Part shown: piece after piece, positions 55,281 through 64,000 of the stretch
Layout: the number at the start of each line of letters is the position of its first letter
Position numbering within the stretch: position 1 is the stretch's first letter
From: Pseudoduganella plicata
Lineage (GTDB): Bacteria; Pseudomonadota; Gammaproteobacteria; Burkholderiales; Burkholderiaceae_D
Assembly: GCF_004421005.1 (NCBI RefSeq)
Contig: NZ_CP038026.1
Coordinates: 4,588,001-4,652,000, forward strand
Length of the DNA stretch: 64,000 nucleotides
Reading direction: 5' to 3'
Position numbers and translations under genes: made by a program
The notes under the pieces: generated by a model
Database searches by the model: none
Told to the model about the DNA's origin: nothing
Seen by the model: only the letters and a program-made list of their open reading frames with translations

Positions 55281-56204
55281 TTACACTTCACTGGCGATCG
55301 GATCGGTGTCGGCAATGGCCTTGCCGCGTTCGGTACTCTTTGTATTGTAGAACGTCGCGGCCACCCCCGAGGCGAGGATGATGCCGATGCCCAGCCAGCT
55401 GTGCCAGTCGAACACGTCGCTGAACACCAGCACGCCCCAGGCGCTGGAGAACACGATGCCCGTGTACTGCAGGTTTGCCACGACCAGCGTGTTGCCGAGA
55501 CGGTAGGCGCGCGTCATGGCGACTTGTGCGGCCGTCGCGCACAGGCCCATCCCCAGCAGCAGGAAGAAGCCGTGCGCCGTGTTGAGCGGGTGCCACACGA
55601 CCGGGCCGCCGCCCGCCTGCAGGATATTGCCGAAAACGCCCGCGATCAGGTTGGTCGCGGCAAAGTAGAACACCACGCGCGATTCCGGCTCGCCGGCCAG
55701 GCCCAGTTTGCGCACCTGCAGATAGGCCATTGCGGACAGCACCGAGGAAGACAGCGCCACCAGCGCGTCGAACAGCTGGTCGGCCTCGAAAGCAGGGCGC
55801 AGCAGCAGCGTGACGCCGACAAAGCTCATGCCCACGGCCACGATCAGCGGCCATTCGACGCGGTTCTTCGCATGCCACCAGCCGTGCGCGAACAGCCATA
55901 CGGCGATCCAGATGGGCGCCATGTAATTGAGCGTCATCGCGGTGGCCAGCGGCAGTGCGGCGATCGCATAAAACCACAGCCACAGCGAAATTACGCCGAT
56001 GACGCCGCGCCACAGGTGCGCCAGCGGCATGGTGGTCTTCAACGTCCCGCCCTGGACGCGGATGATGGTAAACAGTATGACCATGCCGATGATCCCGCGG
56101 TACATCACCAGTTCCGACGTGGTATAGGTTTCCGAGGCCAGTTTGACGCACACCCCCATGGCGGCGAACATGAAGCTGGCGAACAACATCCAGAGCGATT
56201 GCAT
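55281..56204 (-). CDS. EamA/DMT family transporter
   Basis: A 307-aa inner-membrane protein with ten predicted spans in two EamA repeats; MQSLWMLFASFMFAAMGVCVKLAS starts the first and IVFSSAWGVLVFSDVF is typical of the second. ATG 56204 has AAGGA upstream. The substrate, possibly an amino acid or a sulfur metabolite given the neighbouring sseA, is a guess. Confidence 0.92.
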   Translation of the reverse strand: MQSLWMLFASFMFAAMGVCVKLASETYTTSELVMYRGIIGMVILFTIIRVQGGTLKTTMPLAHLWRGVIGVISLWLWFYAIAALPLATAMTLNYMAPIWIAVWLFAHGWWHAKNRVEWPLIVAVGMSFVGVTLLLRPAFEADQLFDALVALSSSVLSAMAYLQVRKLGLAGEPESRVVFYFAATNLIAGVFGNILQAGGGPVVWHPLNTAHGFFLLLGMGLCATAAQVAMTRAYRLGNTLVVANLQYTGIVFSSAWGVLVFSDVFDWHSWLGIGIILASGVAATFYNTKSTERGKAIADTDPIASEV

Positions 56205-56222
56205 TGCTGATCCTTGAAATGA

Positions 56223-56260
56223 GCAAGGGGACAGATCGTGTTCCGATGCTGTCCCCTTGC
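56223..56260. repeat. intergenic inverted repeat GCAAGGGGACAG
   Basis: Perfect 12-bp arms (GCAAGGGGACAG / CTGTCCCCTTGC), nearly extended by ATCG/CGAT inside. It sits between the Rieske and EamA genes and has no T-run. Confidence 0.82.
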
Positions 56261-56274
56261 GATGGTCGTACTGT

Positions 56275-57405
56275 TTAAGTCTTGATGCTGGCAAGTCCTG
56301 CGTTGCCCGGTTCGATGCGGCTGCGGTACCACTCATGGAAGTGCTGCATGCCGTCTTCCATCGGCGACTGGTAGGGCCCTGCGTCCGTCTGGCCGCGCTC
56401 CATCAGGATGCGGCGGCCCGCGTCCATGCGCAGGGCGATTTCGTCGTCCTCGACGCAGGTTTCCATATAGGCCGCCCGTTCCGCCTCGACGAACTCGCGC
56501 TCGAACAGCACGATCTCCTCGGGGTAATAGAACTCGACGACATTCTTCGTGCGGTTCGGACCTTCCGGCCACAACGTCGACACGACCAGCACGTGCGGAT
56601 ACCACTCGACCATGATGTTCGGATACAAGGTCAGCCAGATGGCGCCGTACGGCGGCGCTTCGCCGTTGCGGAACTTCAGCACCTGCTCCTGCCAGCGCTG
56701 GTAGGCCGGCGAACCCGATTTCTTCAGGCCGCGGTTCACGCCCACCGTCTGCACGCTGTAGTCGATACCGAACTCCCAGCGCAGATCGTCGCACGTGACG
56801 AACGCGCCCAGGCCCGGATGGAACGGCTCCACGTGATAGTCCTCGAGGTAGACCTCGATGAACGTCTTCCAGTTGTAGTCGCAGTGATGCACTTCGACGT
56901 GATCGAGCATGTAGCCGGTGAAGTCCAGGTCCTTCGTGACCGAGAGGTTCTTCAGCTTGTCCATGACGTTGTAGCCGTTCTGCTCGAACAGCAGGCCATT
57001 CCAGCTTTGCAGCGTGGTCTTCGGCAGGTTCAGGCAAGGCGTCTCGGGAAAGTGCGGCGCCCCGATCAGCTCGCCCTTCAGGTCATAGGTCCAGCGGTGC
57101 AGCGGACAGACGATCGTGCTGGCATTGCCGCGGCCATTGAACATCAGCGCCTGGCGATGGCGGCAGACGTTGGACAGCACCTCGATACCATTGGCGTTAC
57201 GGACCAGCATGCGACCCTCGTTTTCCGAGGCGAGAGTCGTAAAGTCGCCGACATTCGGCACCATCAGCTCATGGCCCACATAGCGTGGGCCGTTCTGAAA
57301 CAATTGCTGCATTTCCCGCTGCAGGAGCGTTTCGTCAAAATAGACGTGGACCGGAAGTTGCGCGCTCGAGCGCGCCAGCCTGGCGTGGGTACCCAGATCG
57401 GACAT
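56275..57405 (-). CDS. Rieske-type aromatic ring-hydroxylating oxygenase alpha subunit
   Basis: A 376-aa non-haem iron oxygenase. The [2Fe-2S] ligands are C81-x-H83 and C100-x2-H103; the mononuclear iron site is H191 and H196 in YHVEPFHPGLG. AAGGGG precedes the ATG at 57405; the longer frame starts in the leader. No reductase or small subunit is adjacent, so the substrate is unknown. The association with xseB-ispA-dxs seems conserved in relatives. Confidence 0.92.
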   Translation of the reverse strand: MSDLGTHARLARSSAQLPVHVYFDETLLQREMQQLFQNGPRYVGHELMVPNVGDFTTLASENEGRMLVRNANGIEVLSNVCRHRQALMFNGRGNASTIVCPLHRWTYDLKGELIGAPHFPETPCLNLPKTTLQSWNGLLFEQNGYNVMDKLKNLSVTKDLDFTGYMLDHVEVHHCDYNWKTFIEVYLEDYHVEPFHPGLGAFVTCDDLRWEFGIDYSVQTVGVNRGLKKSGSPAYQRWQEQVLKFRNGEAPPYGAIWLTLYPNIMVEWYPHVLVVSTLWPEGPNRTKNVVEFYYPEEIVLFEREFVEAERAAYMETCVEDDEIALRMDAGRRILMERGQTDAGPYQSPMEDGMQHFHEWYRSRIEPGNAGLASIKT

Positions 57406-57757
57406 CCCAACCCCCTTAATTAAAGTGCTGCAACCAAGAAGAGACAGAATCCGCAAAGACCTGAATTCAGAGTATAAAAACGGTATTTCGGACAGAACCG
57501 GAGATTATAGCGCGGTAACGGTAACTCTGCCGATAAATCTTCGCCCGGAAGTGCATTGTGCGCACTTCCGGAAGGCAGCCGCCAGCCAGCCGGCCAAGCC
57601 CGCGGCCGGTTGTCGAATAGTGACGGCCGAATTGTCACGCCCCTGCCGCGCTGGCGTTGTCTTTTTGGACCCTGCATGACACTTTGTTCTAAAATAACGG
57701 GCTACACTGGACGATTGTGTCGTTACAGTCGAACTCACAAGTCGGATTGACAGGTTT
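57406..57757. other. 352-bp divergent intergenic region
   Basis: No gene is visible. On the minus strand a TATAAT (57509-57504) may be the Rieske -10. A perfect 10-bp inverted repeat, CCGGAAGTGC / GCACTTCCGG (57545-57571, 7-base loop), lies in the middle. TTGGAC (57665-57670) and TCTAAA (57688-57693), 17 bp apart, could drive xseB. Confidence 0.55.
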
Positions 57758-58027
57758 ATGGCAAAGAAAACGAACGGCGAAGGCGGGGACGGCGCGGGCC
57801 CGGCCGCTCCCGCATCCTTCGAGGAGGCGATGGCGGAACTCGCCCAGCTGGTGACGCAGATGGAATCCGGCCAGCTGCCGCTGGAGGCGTCGGTGGCGGC
57901 GTACGCGCGCGGCTCGGAGCTGGTGAAATACTGCGCGGGCCAGCTTGACAAGGTCGAAGCCCAGGTCAGGATCCTGGAAGGCGACATGCTCAAGCCCTTC
58001 GCCGACGGCGACGAGGGCGCGCCATGA
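57758..58027 (+). CDS. xseB: exodeoxyribonuclease VII small subunit
   Basis: An 89-aa partner of XseA. SFEEAMAELAQLVTQMESGQLPLEASVAAYARGSELVKYC is the conserved helical pair. It overlaps ispA by ATGA; xseB-ispA-dxs is a classic operon. Confidence 0.95.
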   Translation: MAKKTNGEGGDGAGPAAPASFEEAMAELAQLVTQMESGQLPLEASVAAYARGSELVKYCAGQLDKVEAQVRILEGDMLKPFADGDEGAP

Positions 58028-58914
58028 GCGGCTCGTTCCAGGACTGGATGAAGAGCGTCCAGGCAGGCACGGAGACCGATATGTCGGCCTATCTGCCTGC
58101 CGGTGACGTCGTGCCGACGAAACTGCACGCGGCGATGCGCTATGCGCTGCTGGGCGGCGGCAAGCGGGTGCGCCCGCTGCTGGTCCATGCCGCCGGTGCG
58201 CTGTCGGGTGCCGATGCGCGCGCGCTGTCGCGCGCCGCGGCCGCCGTCGAAATGATCCACGCTTACTCGCTGGTGCACGACGACATGCCATGCATGGACG
58301 ACGACGAACTGCGCCGCGGCAAACCCACCGTGCACGTGGCCTACGACGAAGCCACCGCGCTGCTGGTCGGCGACGCGCTGCAGGCACAGGCATTCAAGGT
58401 GCTGGCCGATGCCGACACGGTGCCGCCGGCGCGCCAGGTGGCCATGCTGCGCCTGCTCGCGCAGGCCGCCGGATCGGCCGGCATGTGCGGCGGCCAGGCC
58501 ATCGACCTGGACTCCGTCGGCCTGGCCCTGTCGCTGGAGCAGCTCGAACGCATGCACCAGCTGAAGACGGGCGCGCTGCTGCGTGCTGCCGTCGTGCTGG
58601 GCGCGCTGGCCGGCAAGGACCTGCTGCCTGCGGAACTGCAGGCGCTGGACGACTACAGCCGCGCCATCGGCCTGGCGTTCCAGGTGGTCGATGACGTGCT
58701 GGACGCCACGGCCGATTCGGCCACGCTGGGCAAGACCGCCGGCAAGGATGCCGCGGACAACAAACCCACCTACGTCTCCATCCTGGGCCTCGAACCGTCG
58801 ATCGCCCTGGCGGAACAACTGCGCCAGGACGCCCATGCGGCCCTGGTCCCATTCGGCGACAACGCTCTGCGCTTACGCGAAATCGCGGACCTGATCGTGC
58901 AGCGGAAGGCATAA
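58024..58914 (+). CDS. ispA: farnesyl diphosphate synthase (geranyltranstransferase)
   Basis: A 296-aa prenyl synthase making FPP for quinones and undecaprenyl phosphate. The first Asp-rich motif is DDMPCMDDD and the second is DDVLD; GGKRVRPLL binds the diphosphate. It follows xseB by overlap and ends immediately before dxs. Confidence 0.96.
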   Translation: MSGSFQDWMKSVQAGTETDMSAYLPAGDVVPTKLHAAMRYALLGGGKRVRPLLVHAAGALSGADARALSRAAAAVEMIHAYSLVHDDMPCMDDDELRRGKPTVHVAYDEATALLVGDALQAQAFKVLADADTVPPARQVAMLRLLAQAAGSAGMCGGQAIDLDSVGLALSLEQLERMHQLKTGALLRAAVVLGALAGKDLLPAELQALDDYSRAIGLAFQVVDDVLDATADSATLGKTAGKDAADNKPTYVSILGLEPSIALAEQLRQDAHAALVPFGDNALRLREIADLIVQRKA

Positions 58915-60783
58915 ATGAAACTGCTTGAAAACATCCAACAACCGGCCGACCTGCGCAAGCTGGGGCGTCATCAGCTGACACCGCTGGCCGAAGAACTGCG
59001 CAGCTTCCTCCTCGACTCCGTCTCGAAGACGGGCGGCCACCTGTCGTCCAACCTGGGCACCGTCGAACTGACCGTCGCGCTGCACTACGTGTTCAATACC
59101 CCGGTCGACCGCATCGTCTGGGACGTGGGGCACCAGACGTACTCCCACAAGATCCTCACGGGCCGGCGCGAGCAGTTCCATACGCTGCGTCAGCTCGACG
59201 GTATTTCCGGCTTTCCGCGCCGCGTGGAAAGCGAGTACGACACGTTCGGCACGGCCCACTCGTCCACGTCGATCTCCGCCGCGCTGGGCATGGCGCAGGC
59301 CGCGAAGATCAAGGGCGAGCAGCGCCACGCCATTGCCGTCATCGGCGACGGCTCCATGACCGCCGGCATGGCCTTCGAGGCATTGAACAACGCCGGCGTG
59401 CAGGAAGACCTGAACCTGCTGGTCATCCTGAACGACAACGACATGTCGATCTCGCCGCCGGTCGGCGCATTGAACCGCTACCTGGCGCGCCTGATGTCCG
59501 GCCAGTTCTATGCCGCCGCGAAGAACGTCGGCAAGTCCGTACTGCCCGGGCCCGTGCTGGAGCTGGCGAAAAAGCTGGAAGAGCATGCCAAGGGCATGGT
59601 GGTTCCCGCCACGATGTTCGAGGAGTTCGGTTTCAATTACATCGGCCCGATCGACGGCCACGACCTCGATTCGCTGATTCCGACCCTGCAGAACATCCGC
59701 AACCTGAAAGGGCCGCAGTTCCTGCACGTGGTCACGAAGAAAGGACAGGGCTACAAGCTGGCCGAGGCCGAGCCGATCCTGTACCACGGCACCGGCAAGT
59801 TCAACCCGGCCGAAGGCATCAAGCCGGCACCGCCGTCGAAGATCACGTACACCGAAGTCTTCGGCAACTGGCTGTGCGACATGGCGGCCGCCGACGAACG
59901 CCTGGTCGGCATCACGCCGGCGATGCGCGAGGGCTCGGGCATGGTGCGGTTCCATGCCGAGTACCCGGACCGCTACTTCGACGTCGGCATCGCCGAGCAG
60001 CACGCCGTCACGTTCGGCGCGGGCCTTGCGTGCGAAGGCCTGAAGCCGGTCGTTGCGATCTACTCGACATTCCTGCAGCGCGCCTACGACCAGCTGATCC
60101 ACGACGTGGCGCTGCAAAACCTGGACGTGACGTTCGCGCTGGACCGCGCGGGCCTGGTCGGCGCCGATGGCGCCACGCACGCGGGCAACTACGATCTCGC
60201 ATTCCTGCGCTGCATCCCGAACATGGTTGTCATGGCCGCTTCGGACGAAAACGAATGCCGCCAGATGCTGACGACGGCGTACCACTATCCCGGCCCGGCC
60301 GCCGTGCGCTACCCGCGCGGCGCCGGCGTGGGCGCGGCAATCGCGAAAGAACTGAAGTCGATTGACCTGGGCAAGGGGGAAATCCGCCGCACCGGCGAAC
60401 GCGTCGCGATCCTGGCCTTCGGCTCGATGGTGGCGCCGTCGCTGGGTGCTGGCGAGGCGCTGAACGCCACGGTGGCGAACATGCGTTTCGTGAAGCCGCT
60501 GGACGTGGAACTCGTCAGGCAGCTGGCCGCCGATCACGACTACCTCGTCACGGTCGAAGAGGGCTGCGTCATGGGTGGCGCCGGCGCCGCCGTGGCGGAG
60601 GCGCTGGCCGAGGCGGGCATCGTCAAGCCGCTGCAGATCCTGGGGCTGCCGGACAAGTTCATCGACCATGGCGACCCGGCCAAGCTGCTGGCCAGCGTGG
60701 GCCTGGACGCCACCGGGATCGCCGCGTCGATCCGGGCGCGCTTCCTGGGCGGCAAACCGAGCCTGGTCGTCAACAACGGTTGA
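58915..60783 (+). CDS. dxs: 1-deoxy-D-xylulose-5-phosphate synthase
   Basis: A 622-aa thiamine-diphosphate enzyme making DXP from pyruvate and glyceraldehyde 3-phosphate, for isoprenoids, thiamine and PLP. GDGSMTAGMAFEALNNAG is the ThDP/Mg motif, and DVGIAEQHAVTFGAGLA and DRAGLVGADGATHAG are typical. The start follows the ispA stop with no gap. Its ThDP need links it to the thi operon. Confidence 0.97.
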   Translation: MKLLENIQQPADLRKLGRHQLTPLAEELRSFLLDSVSKTGGHLSSNLGTVELTVALHYVFNTPVDRIVWDVGHQTYSHKILTGRREQFHTLRQLDGISGFPRRVESEYDTFGTAHSSTSISAALGMAQAAKIKGEQRHAIAVIGDGSMTAGMAFEALNNAGVQEDLNLLVILNDNDMSISPPVGALNRYLARLMSGQFYAAAKNVGKSVLPGPVLELAKKLEEHAKGMVVPATMFEEFGFNYIGPIDGHDLDSLIPTLQNIRNLKGPQFLHVVTKKGQGYKLAEAEPILYHGTGKFNPAEGIKPAPPSKITYTEVFGNWLCDMAAADERLVGITPAMREGSGMVRFHAEYPDRYFDVGIAEQHAVTFGAGLACEGLKPVVAIYSTFLQRAYDQLIHDVALQNLDVTFALDRAGLVGADGATHAGNYDLAFLRCIPNMVVMAASDENECRQMLTTAYHYPGPAAVRYPRGAGVGAAIAKELKSIDLGKGEIRRTGERVAILAFGSMVAPSLGAGEALNATVANMRFVKPLDVELVRQLAADHDYLVTVEEGCVMGGAGAAVAEALAEAGIVKPLQILGLPDKFIDHGDPAKLLASVGLDATGIAASIRARFLGGKPSLVVNNG

Positions 60784-60839
60784 AGCACCGGGCAGGCGAT
60801 CGGTTGGAGACAGGCTTCCATCCCGGGGCCGATGCCTGA

Positions 60840-60853
60840 GACAGGCGCCTGTC
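60840..60853. repeat. palindrome GACAGGCGCCTGTC
   Basis: A perfect 14-bp palindrome beside a second GAGACAGGC at 60807-60815, between dxs and the SGNH gene; related in wording to the other GACAG-type elements. Confidence 0.7.
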
Positions 60854-60875
60854 CCCGACCTTCAGCCTGCGCGAG

Positions 60876-62107
60876 TCAGTAGGCCGTCAGCCGCGGCACA
60901 TCCCGCAACACCGCCCCCGCCATCGCCGCATAGCCCGCATCGCCCGGATGCAGATGGTCCCCCGAGTCGTAAACCGGCAGCATGCGCGCGGGATCGGCGG
61001 GATCGCGCAGCGCCGCATCGAAGTCCACCACCGCATCGAACTCCCCGCTCTTGCGTATCCACGCATTGACCTCCTGGCGCCGCACCTCCTTGGCGGGCGA
61101 CCAGTAGCCGGCAAACGGCGTGCCGTGCAGCGCGCCGTGGAACGGCAGCAGCGTGCCGCCGATGACTTTTACGCCTCGTGCGTGGGCTTGCGCGATCAGG
61201 GTGCGGTAACCTTCGATCATCCGCGCGACGCTTGCCGGCGGATCGGCCGGCGCGAAAGCGCTACCGGGCCAGCCGATATCGTTGATGCCGATGAGGACGA
61301 CCACCGCGCGCACGCCTGGCTGGTCCAGCACATCGGGCCCGAAGCGCGCTGCCGCTGCCACCCCCATCCCTGAGGACAGCAAGCGTGCTCCCGAAATCCC
61401 GGCGTTGGCGATGCCCACGTCCGGCAGTCGTTCGGCCAGGTAGTCCGGCCAGCGCCGGTGCAGGTCCGGCGTCGAGCCGTTGCCGTCCGTGATCGAGTCG
61501 CCAAAGGCGACGACCGTGCCGCAAGCGCCGTCGCCATCGACCTGCACGGCGCTGACGAATGCGCGTCCTGCCAAGGCCGCGCTGGCGGCCAGCGTGCGCG
61601 CCGCCGTCACGTCGCCCACTGCCACATAGCCCGTCTGCTGTGCGCCCCAGTGGAACGTCGTCAGCGGCGCCTCGCCGGGAAACCACGTCGACACCGTCAG
61701 GCGCTCCAGCGGCCGTGCCGCAAAGGCCAGCGCGTCGCTGATGGCATCCTGCCCGGGCGGGATCGTCACGGAGTACCGGCCGGCGAACGTCAGCGCGCGA
61801 TCGCTTTCGGGATCGATGGCGGGGAGGCGCCGGCCTGGCCGGCCGTGCGCGCGACATGCACGGCGCCGACCGCGAGCGGCGCCGTGCCGTAGCGGTTCGA
61901 CAGCACGACGCGCAGGCGCGACCCGCCGGCCGACAGGCGCAGCGTTTCGCGCACGGTGTGACCGCCAACGCTGGGGGGGACGTTCATCGGCAAGGCAAAG
62001 GTTTTGTCCCAGGCCGGTTGCGGCGCCGCGTACCAGCTGGTCTGCGCCGCCTGCGCGGACGAAAGGAACAGGGTGGCGGCCAGGGCCGCCGACACTCGTT
62101 TGATCAT
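60876..62107 (-). pseudogene. SGNH/GDSL hydrolase broken by one frameshift
   Basis: From ATG 62107 (GGAGG Shine-Dalgarno, signal peptide MIKRVSAALAATLFLSSAQA) the frame runs through the N-terminal beta domain (QTSWYAAPQPAWD) and stops at 61790. The rest continues one frame over: DRALTFAGRYSVTIPPG, then catalytic GDSITDGNG, GINDIG and DHLHPG, ending at 60876. Restoring one C in the run at 61821-61824 rejoins them. It is divergent from a LysR gene. Confidence 0.85.
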
Positions 62108-62208
62108 GATGGCCTCCGTAGATTCAGGAGCCTCATCGTCTGTCATTCTGGATTCGTATGGTAGAGGTCATTTCGACTATAGTTCATTCCATTCTCGAAT
62201 GAGGTGAT

Positions 62209-63123
62209 ATGGACACGATGAAATCCCTGCACTGGTTTGTCCGCGCGGTCGAGCTGGGCAGCCTGTCCGCAGTGGCGCGCGAGGCCGCCACCACGCAGCC
62301 CACCGTCAGCAAGGCAATCGCCGCACTGGAGCGCGACCTGGGCATCCGCCTGCTGGCGCGCACCACGGCCAGCCTGGCGCCGACGACGGAAGGCCAGCGC
62401 TTCTACGAACGTGCCCGCGGCGTGCTGGCGGAGTTCGACGCGGCGGTGGCCGATGCACGCGGCGGTACGGCATCGATGCACGGCCTGTTGCGGCTCAACG
62501 CGCCCGTCGCGCTGGGGCAGTTCCGCCTGAATGCTCTGGTGCACGAATTCCTCGACACGCATCCCGGCGTGGAGATCGAACTGATACTGAACGACCGCAT
62601 GGCCGACCTGGTGGAAGAGGGCGTCGATGTGGCGCTGCGTCTGGGCGGTGCGCTGCCGGCGGACGCGGTGGCACGGCACGTGGCGGATTCGCCGCGCTGG
62701 CTGGTCGCGGCGCCGGGGTACCTTGAGCGCCGTCCCGCGCCGGCGACGCCGGCGGCGCTGGCCGACCACGATTACGTGCGTTTCGCCTGGCTCGCAACCG
62801 GCAACGACGTGACGCTCAACGACGGCACGCGGACGGTGAGTGTGCGCACGGCTGGCCGCTACCGCGTCAATAACGCGCTGGCGATTCGCGACAGTCTCGC
62901 CGCCGGTGCCGGCATCGGCCTGTGTCCGGCATGGCTGGTCGACGACCTGCTGGCAGCGGGCCGACTGCGCCGTGTCCTGCCGGCCTGGCAGGGCGAGCCG
63001 CAGGCGCTGCATCTGCTGTACCCCGGGCGGCGCTACCAGCCGGTACGGGCGCGCGCACTGGTCGGCTTCCTGGCCGATCGACTGGCGACCCTGCCGGGAT
63101 TTGTCGCGCCATCGCTGCCGTAA
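62209..63123 (+). CDS. LysR family transcriptional regulator
   Basis: A 304-aa regulator. The N-terminal winged helix (MKSLHWFVRAVELGSLSAVAREAATTQPTVSKAIAALERDLG) is followed by the substrate-binding domain of the CrgA-like branch. It is divergent from the SGNH hydrolase gene across 101 bases, so that gene may be its target. Either ATG (62209 or 62218) could be used. Confidence 0.92.
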   Translation: MDTMKSLHWFVRAVELGSLSAVAREAATTQPTVSKAIAALERDLGIRLLARTTASLAPTTEGQRFYERARGVLAEFDAAVADARGGTASMHGLLRLNAPVALGQFRLNALVHEFLDTHPGVEIELILNDRMADLVEEGVDVALRLGGALPADAVARHVADSPRWLVAAPGYLERRPAPATPAALADHDYVRFAWLATGNDVTLNDGTRTVSVRTAGRYRVNNALAIRDSLAAGAGIGLCPAWLVDDLLAAGRLRRVLPAWQGEPQALHLLYPGRRYQPVRARALVGFLADRLATLPGFVAPSLP

Positions 63124-63231
63124 GCCGTCGCGCCCTACCGTGCCTCGTCCATCCGGCACCGTGCCCCGTCGGATGCGATGTCCACCGCCGTTGCGTCAGC
63201 CCATACTGGGCGCATTGTCAACGGAGGAAAC

Positions 63232-63918
63232 ATGAAAAGCGAACAAGGTCTGGGACGACTGGTCGGGCTGTCGATGCTGCTGACGATGGCGACATCGGTC
63301 GTTGGCTATTTCGTCCTCCTGCCACCCGTGTTCGAAGCGCCCGGCTTCCTCGCGGCCGCTGCCGGCATGGCGGCAAGAGTGCGGACGGGGGCGCTGGTCG
63401 TGCTGTTGGCACCACTGCTGTCGCTCGCCATCGCACTGGCATGCTGGCCGCGGTTCAGGCGCGCTGGCGAACGCACCGCGTTGGCACTGCTGGCGATGGC
63501 GGTTGTCGCGCTGGCCGTTGCCGTCGTCGAGCAGGGCCTGCTGCTCGCGATGTTATCCTTGAGTCAGGCGGCTGCGGCGGCCACGCCCGCAGCGGGGGCG
63601 CCGTTCCAGGCGGCATACGCGGCGGCGGGGGGCGCGCGCTACGCCGTCCATTACCTTGCATTGTTTTTCAGCGGAGCGACCAGCTTGACCCTGTATGTGC
63701 TGTTGTACCGAAGCGGCATGCCTGCACGCCTCCTGCCCGCCATCGGCGTGGCCGCGGTGGTGCTGCAACTGGCGAATATCGCGCTGCATCTGCTCGGCCA
63801 TCCGTTCCAGTTGGCGCTGGTGGCACCGGCGGCAATTTGCCATCTCGCCACCGGAACCTGGCTGCTGGTGCGCGGCTTCCGGCGCGGCGCCGGTCCGATG
63901 GCGGCACATGCCTATTGA
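63232..63918 (+). CDS. DUF4386 family membrane protein
   Basis: A 228-aa protein with about six hydrophobic spans, starting MKSEQGLGRLVGLSMLLTMATSVVGYFVLLPPVF. GGAGG lies 5 bases before the ATG. The layout fits DUF4386, a family of unknown function. It overlaps the next gene by 11 bases. Confidence 0.8.
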   Translation: MKSEQGLGRLVGLSMLLTMATSVVGYFVLLPPVFEAPGFLAAAAGMAARVRTGALVVLLAPLLSLAIALACWPRFRRAGERTALALLAMAVVALAVAVVEQGLLLAMLSLSQAAAAATPAAGAPFQAAYAAAGGARYAVHYLALFFSGATSLTLYVLLYRSGMPARLLPAIGVAAVVLQLANIALHLLGHPFQLALVAPAAICHLATGTWLLVRGFRRGAGPMAAHAY

Positions 63919-64000
63919 CGCCATCCGCCTCGTGTCGGCCGCCACCGTGCCGTGGCGGCGGCTGCGCACTGCACTGGTCTGCGCGCTGATCGTCACGCTG
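63908..64000 (+). CDS. start of a membrane protein gene, cut by the right edge
   Basis: The frame from ATG 63908 reads MPIDAIRLVSAATVPWRRLRT then a hydrophobic stretch (ALVCALIVTL) and stays open to the edge. It overlaps the DUF4386 stop, which suggests coupling. A sensor kinase or another membrane protein is possible; too little is visible to name it. Confidence 0.5.
   Translation, partial: MPIDAIRLVSAATVPWRRLRTALVCALIVTL

Noticed and set aside
54315..56210. 631-codon plus-strand frame
   Set aside because: Antisense of sseA and the EamA transporter gene.

Overview
The window looks like a chromosomal segment of a high-GC betaproteobacterium of the Oxalobacteraceae, most likely Massilia or a close relative. 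The basis is gene content and order: coq7, a dusB-fis-purH-ruvCAB block, an M23 peptidase divergent from tyrS, a Rieske oxygenase next to xseB-ispA-dxs, BPSS1780 and DUF2782 family genes, and a PEP-CTERM protein. Genes are densely packed, often with 4-bp ATGA overlaps. I see no phage, insertion sequence, CRISPR array, tRNA or rRNA. Most very long reading frames opposite known genes are antisense shadows produced by the high GC content.

Layout. 1-3370: a two-gene ABC export system on the minus strand, cut by the left edge, whose permease is of the permease/M1-aminopeptidase type. 3631-6751: an unknown 158-aa protein, coq7, a YpfJ-type zinc metallopeptidase, a TonB-like orphan and an OsmC protein. 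6800-10139: an exported alpha/beta hydrolase with a NatAB-like ABC pair. 10231-12931: rplM-rpsI behind a strong promoter, then argC and erpA. 13029-19745: a Fur-box-linked tandem DUF2061 protein, a DUF4287 protein, anmK, an M23 peptidase, tyrS-dtd, a YbhB protein and a histidine phosphatase. 20011-25898: dusB-fis, purH and ruvCAB-yaiI. 25920-34541: a PEP-CTERM protein, a glutaminyl cyclotransferase, maeB, a DUF2147 protein, valS and two small unknown genes. 34603-39141: a TPP-riboswitch-controlled thiC-thiS-thiG-thiD-thiE operon. 39206-42743: an ANTAR response regulator, a stand-alone receiver protein, class III alcohol dehydrogenase and a variant M19 dipeptidase. 42765-50351: uvrD, a BPSS1780 protein, thrB and a DUF2782 protein (minus), divergent from polA. 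50694-57405: an exported dienelactone-hydrolase-like protein, a ZIP transporter, a GRDP-like gene with a decayed tandem copy, sseA, an EamA transporter and a Rieske oxygenase. 57758-64000: xseB-ispA-dxs, a frameshifted SGNH hydrolase divergent from a LysR regulator, a DUF4386 protein and the start of another gene.

The most unusual features are not the housekeeping genes. (1) Intergenic inverted repeats built on related GTCAGG / GGGACAG words recur at eight or more places and look like a dispersed REP- or MITE-like family. (2) A 35-bp tandem array directly follows polA; each later unit folds into its own hairpin. (3) A WH-motif protein with a Ser/Gly/Cys-rich tail has a neighbouring paralog broken by four frameshifts. 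(4) The ZIP transporter has no ATG, GTG or TTG at its true N-terminus, but has an ATC codon behind a well-placed Shine-Dalgarno. (5) Single-base losses in short homopolymer runs break dtd (extreme C-terminus), the SGNH hydrolase and the GRDP-like copy. These need to be separated from assembly error.
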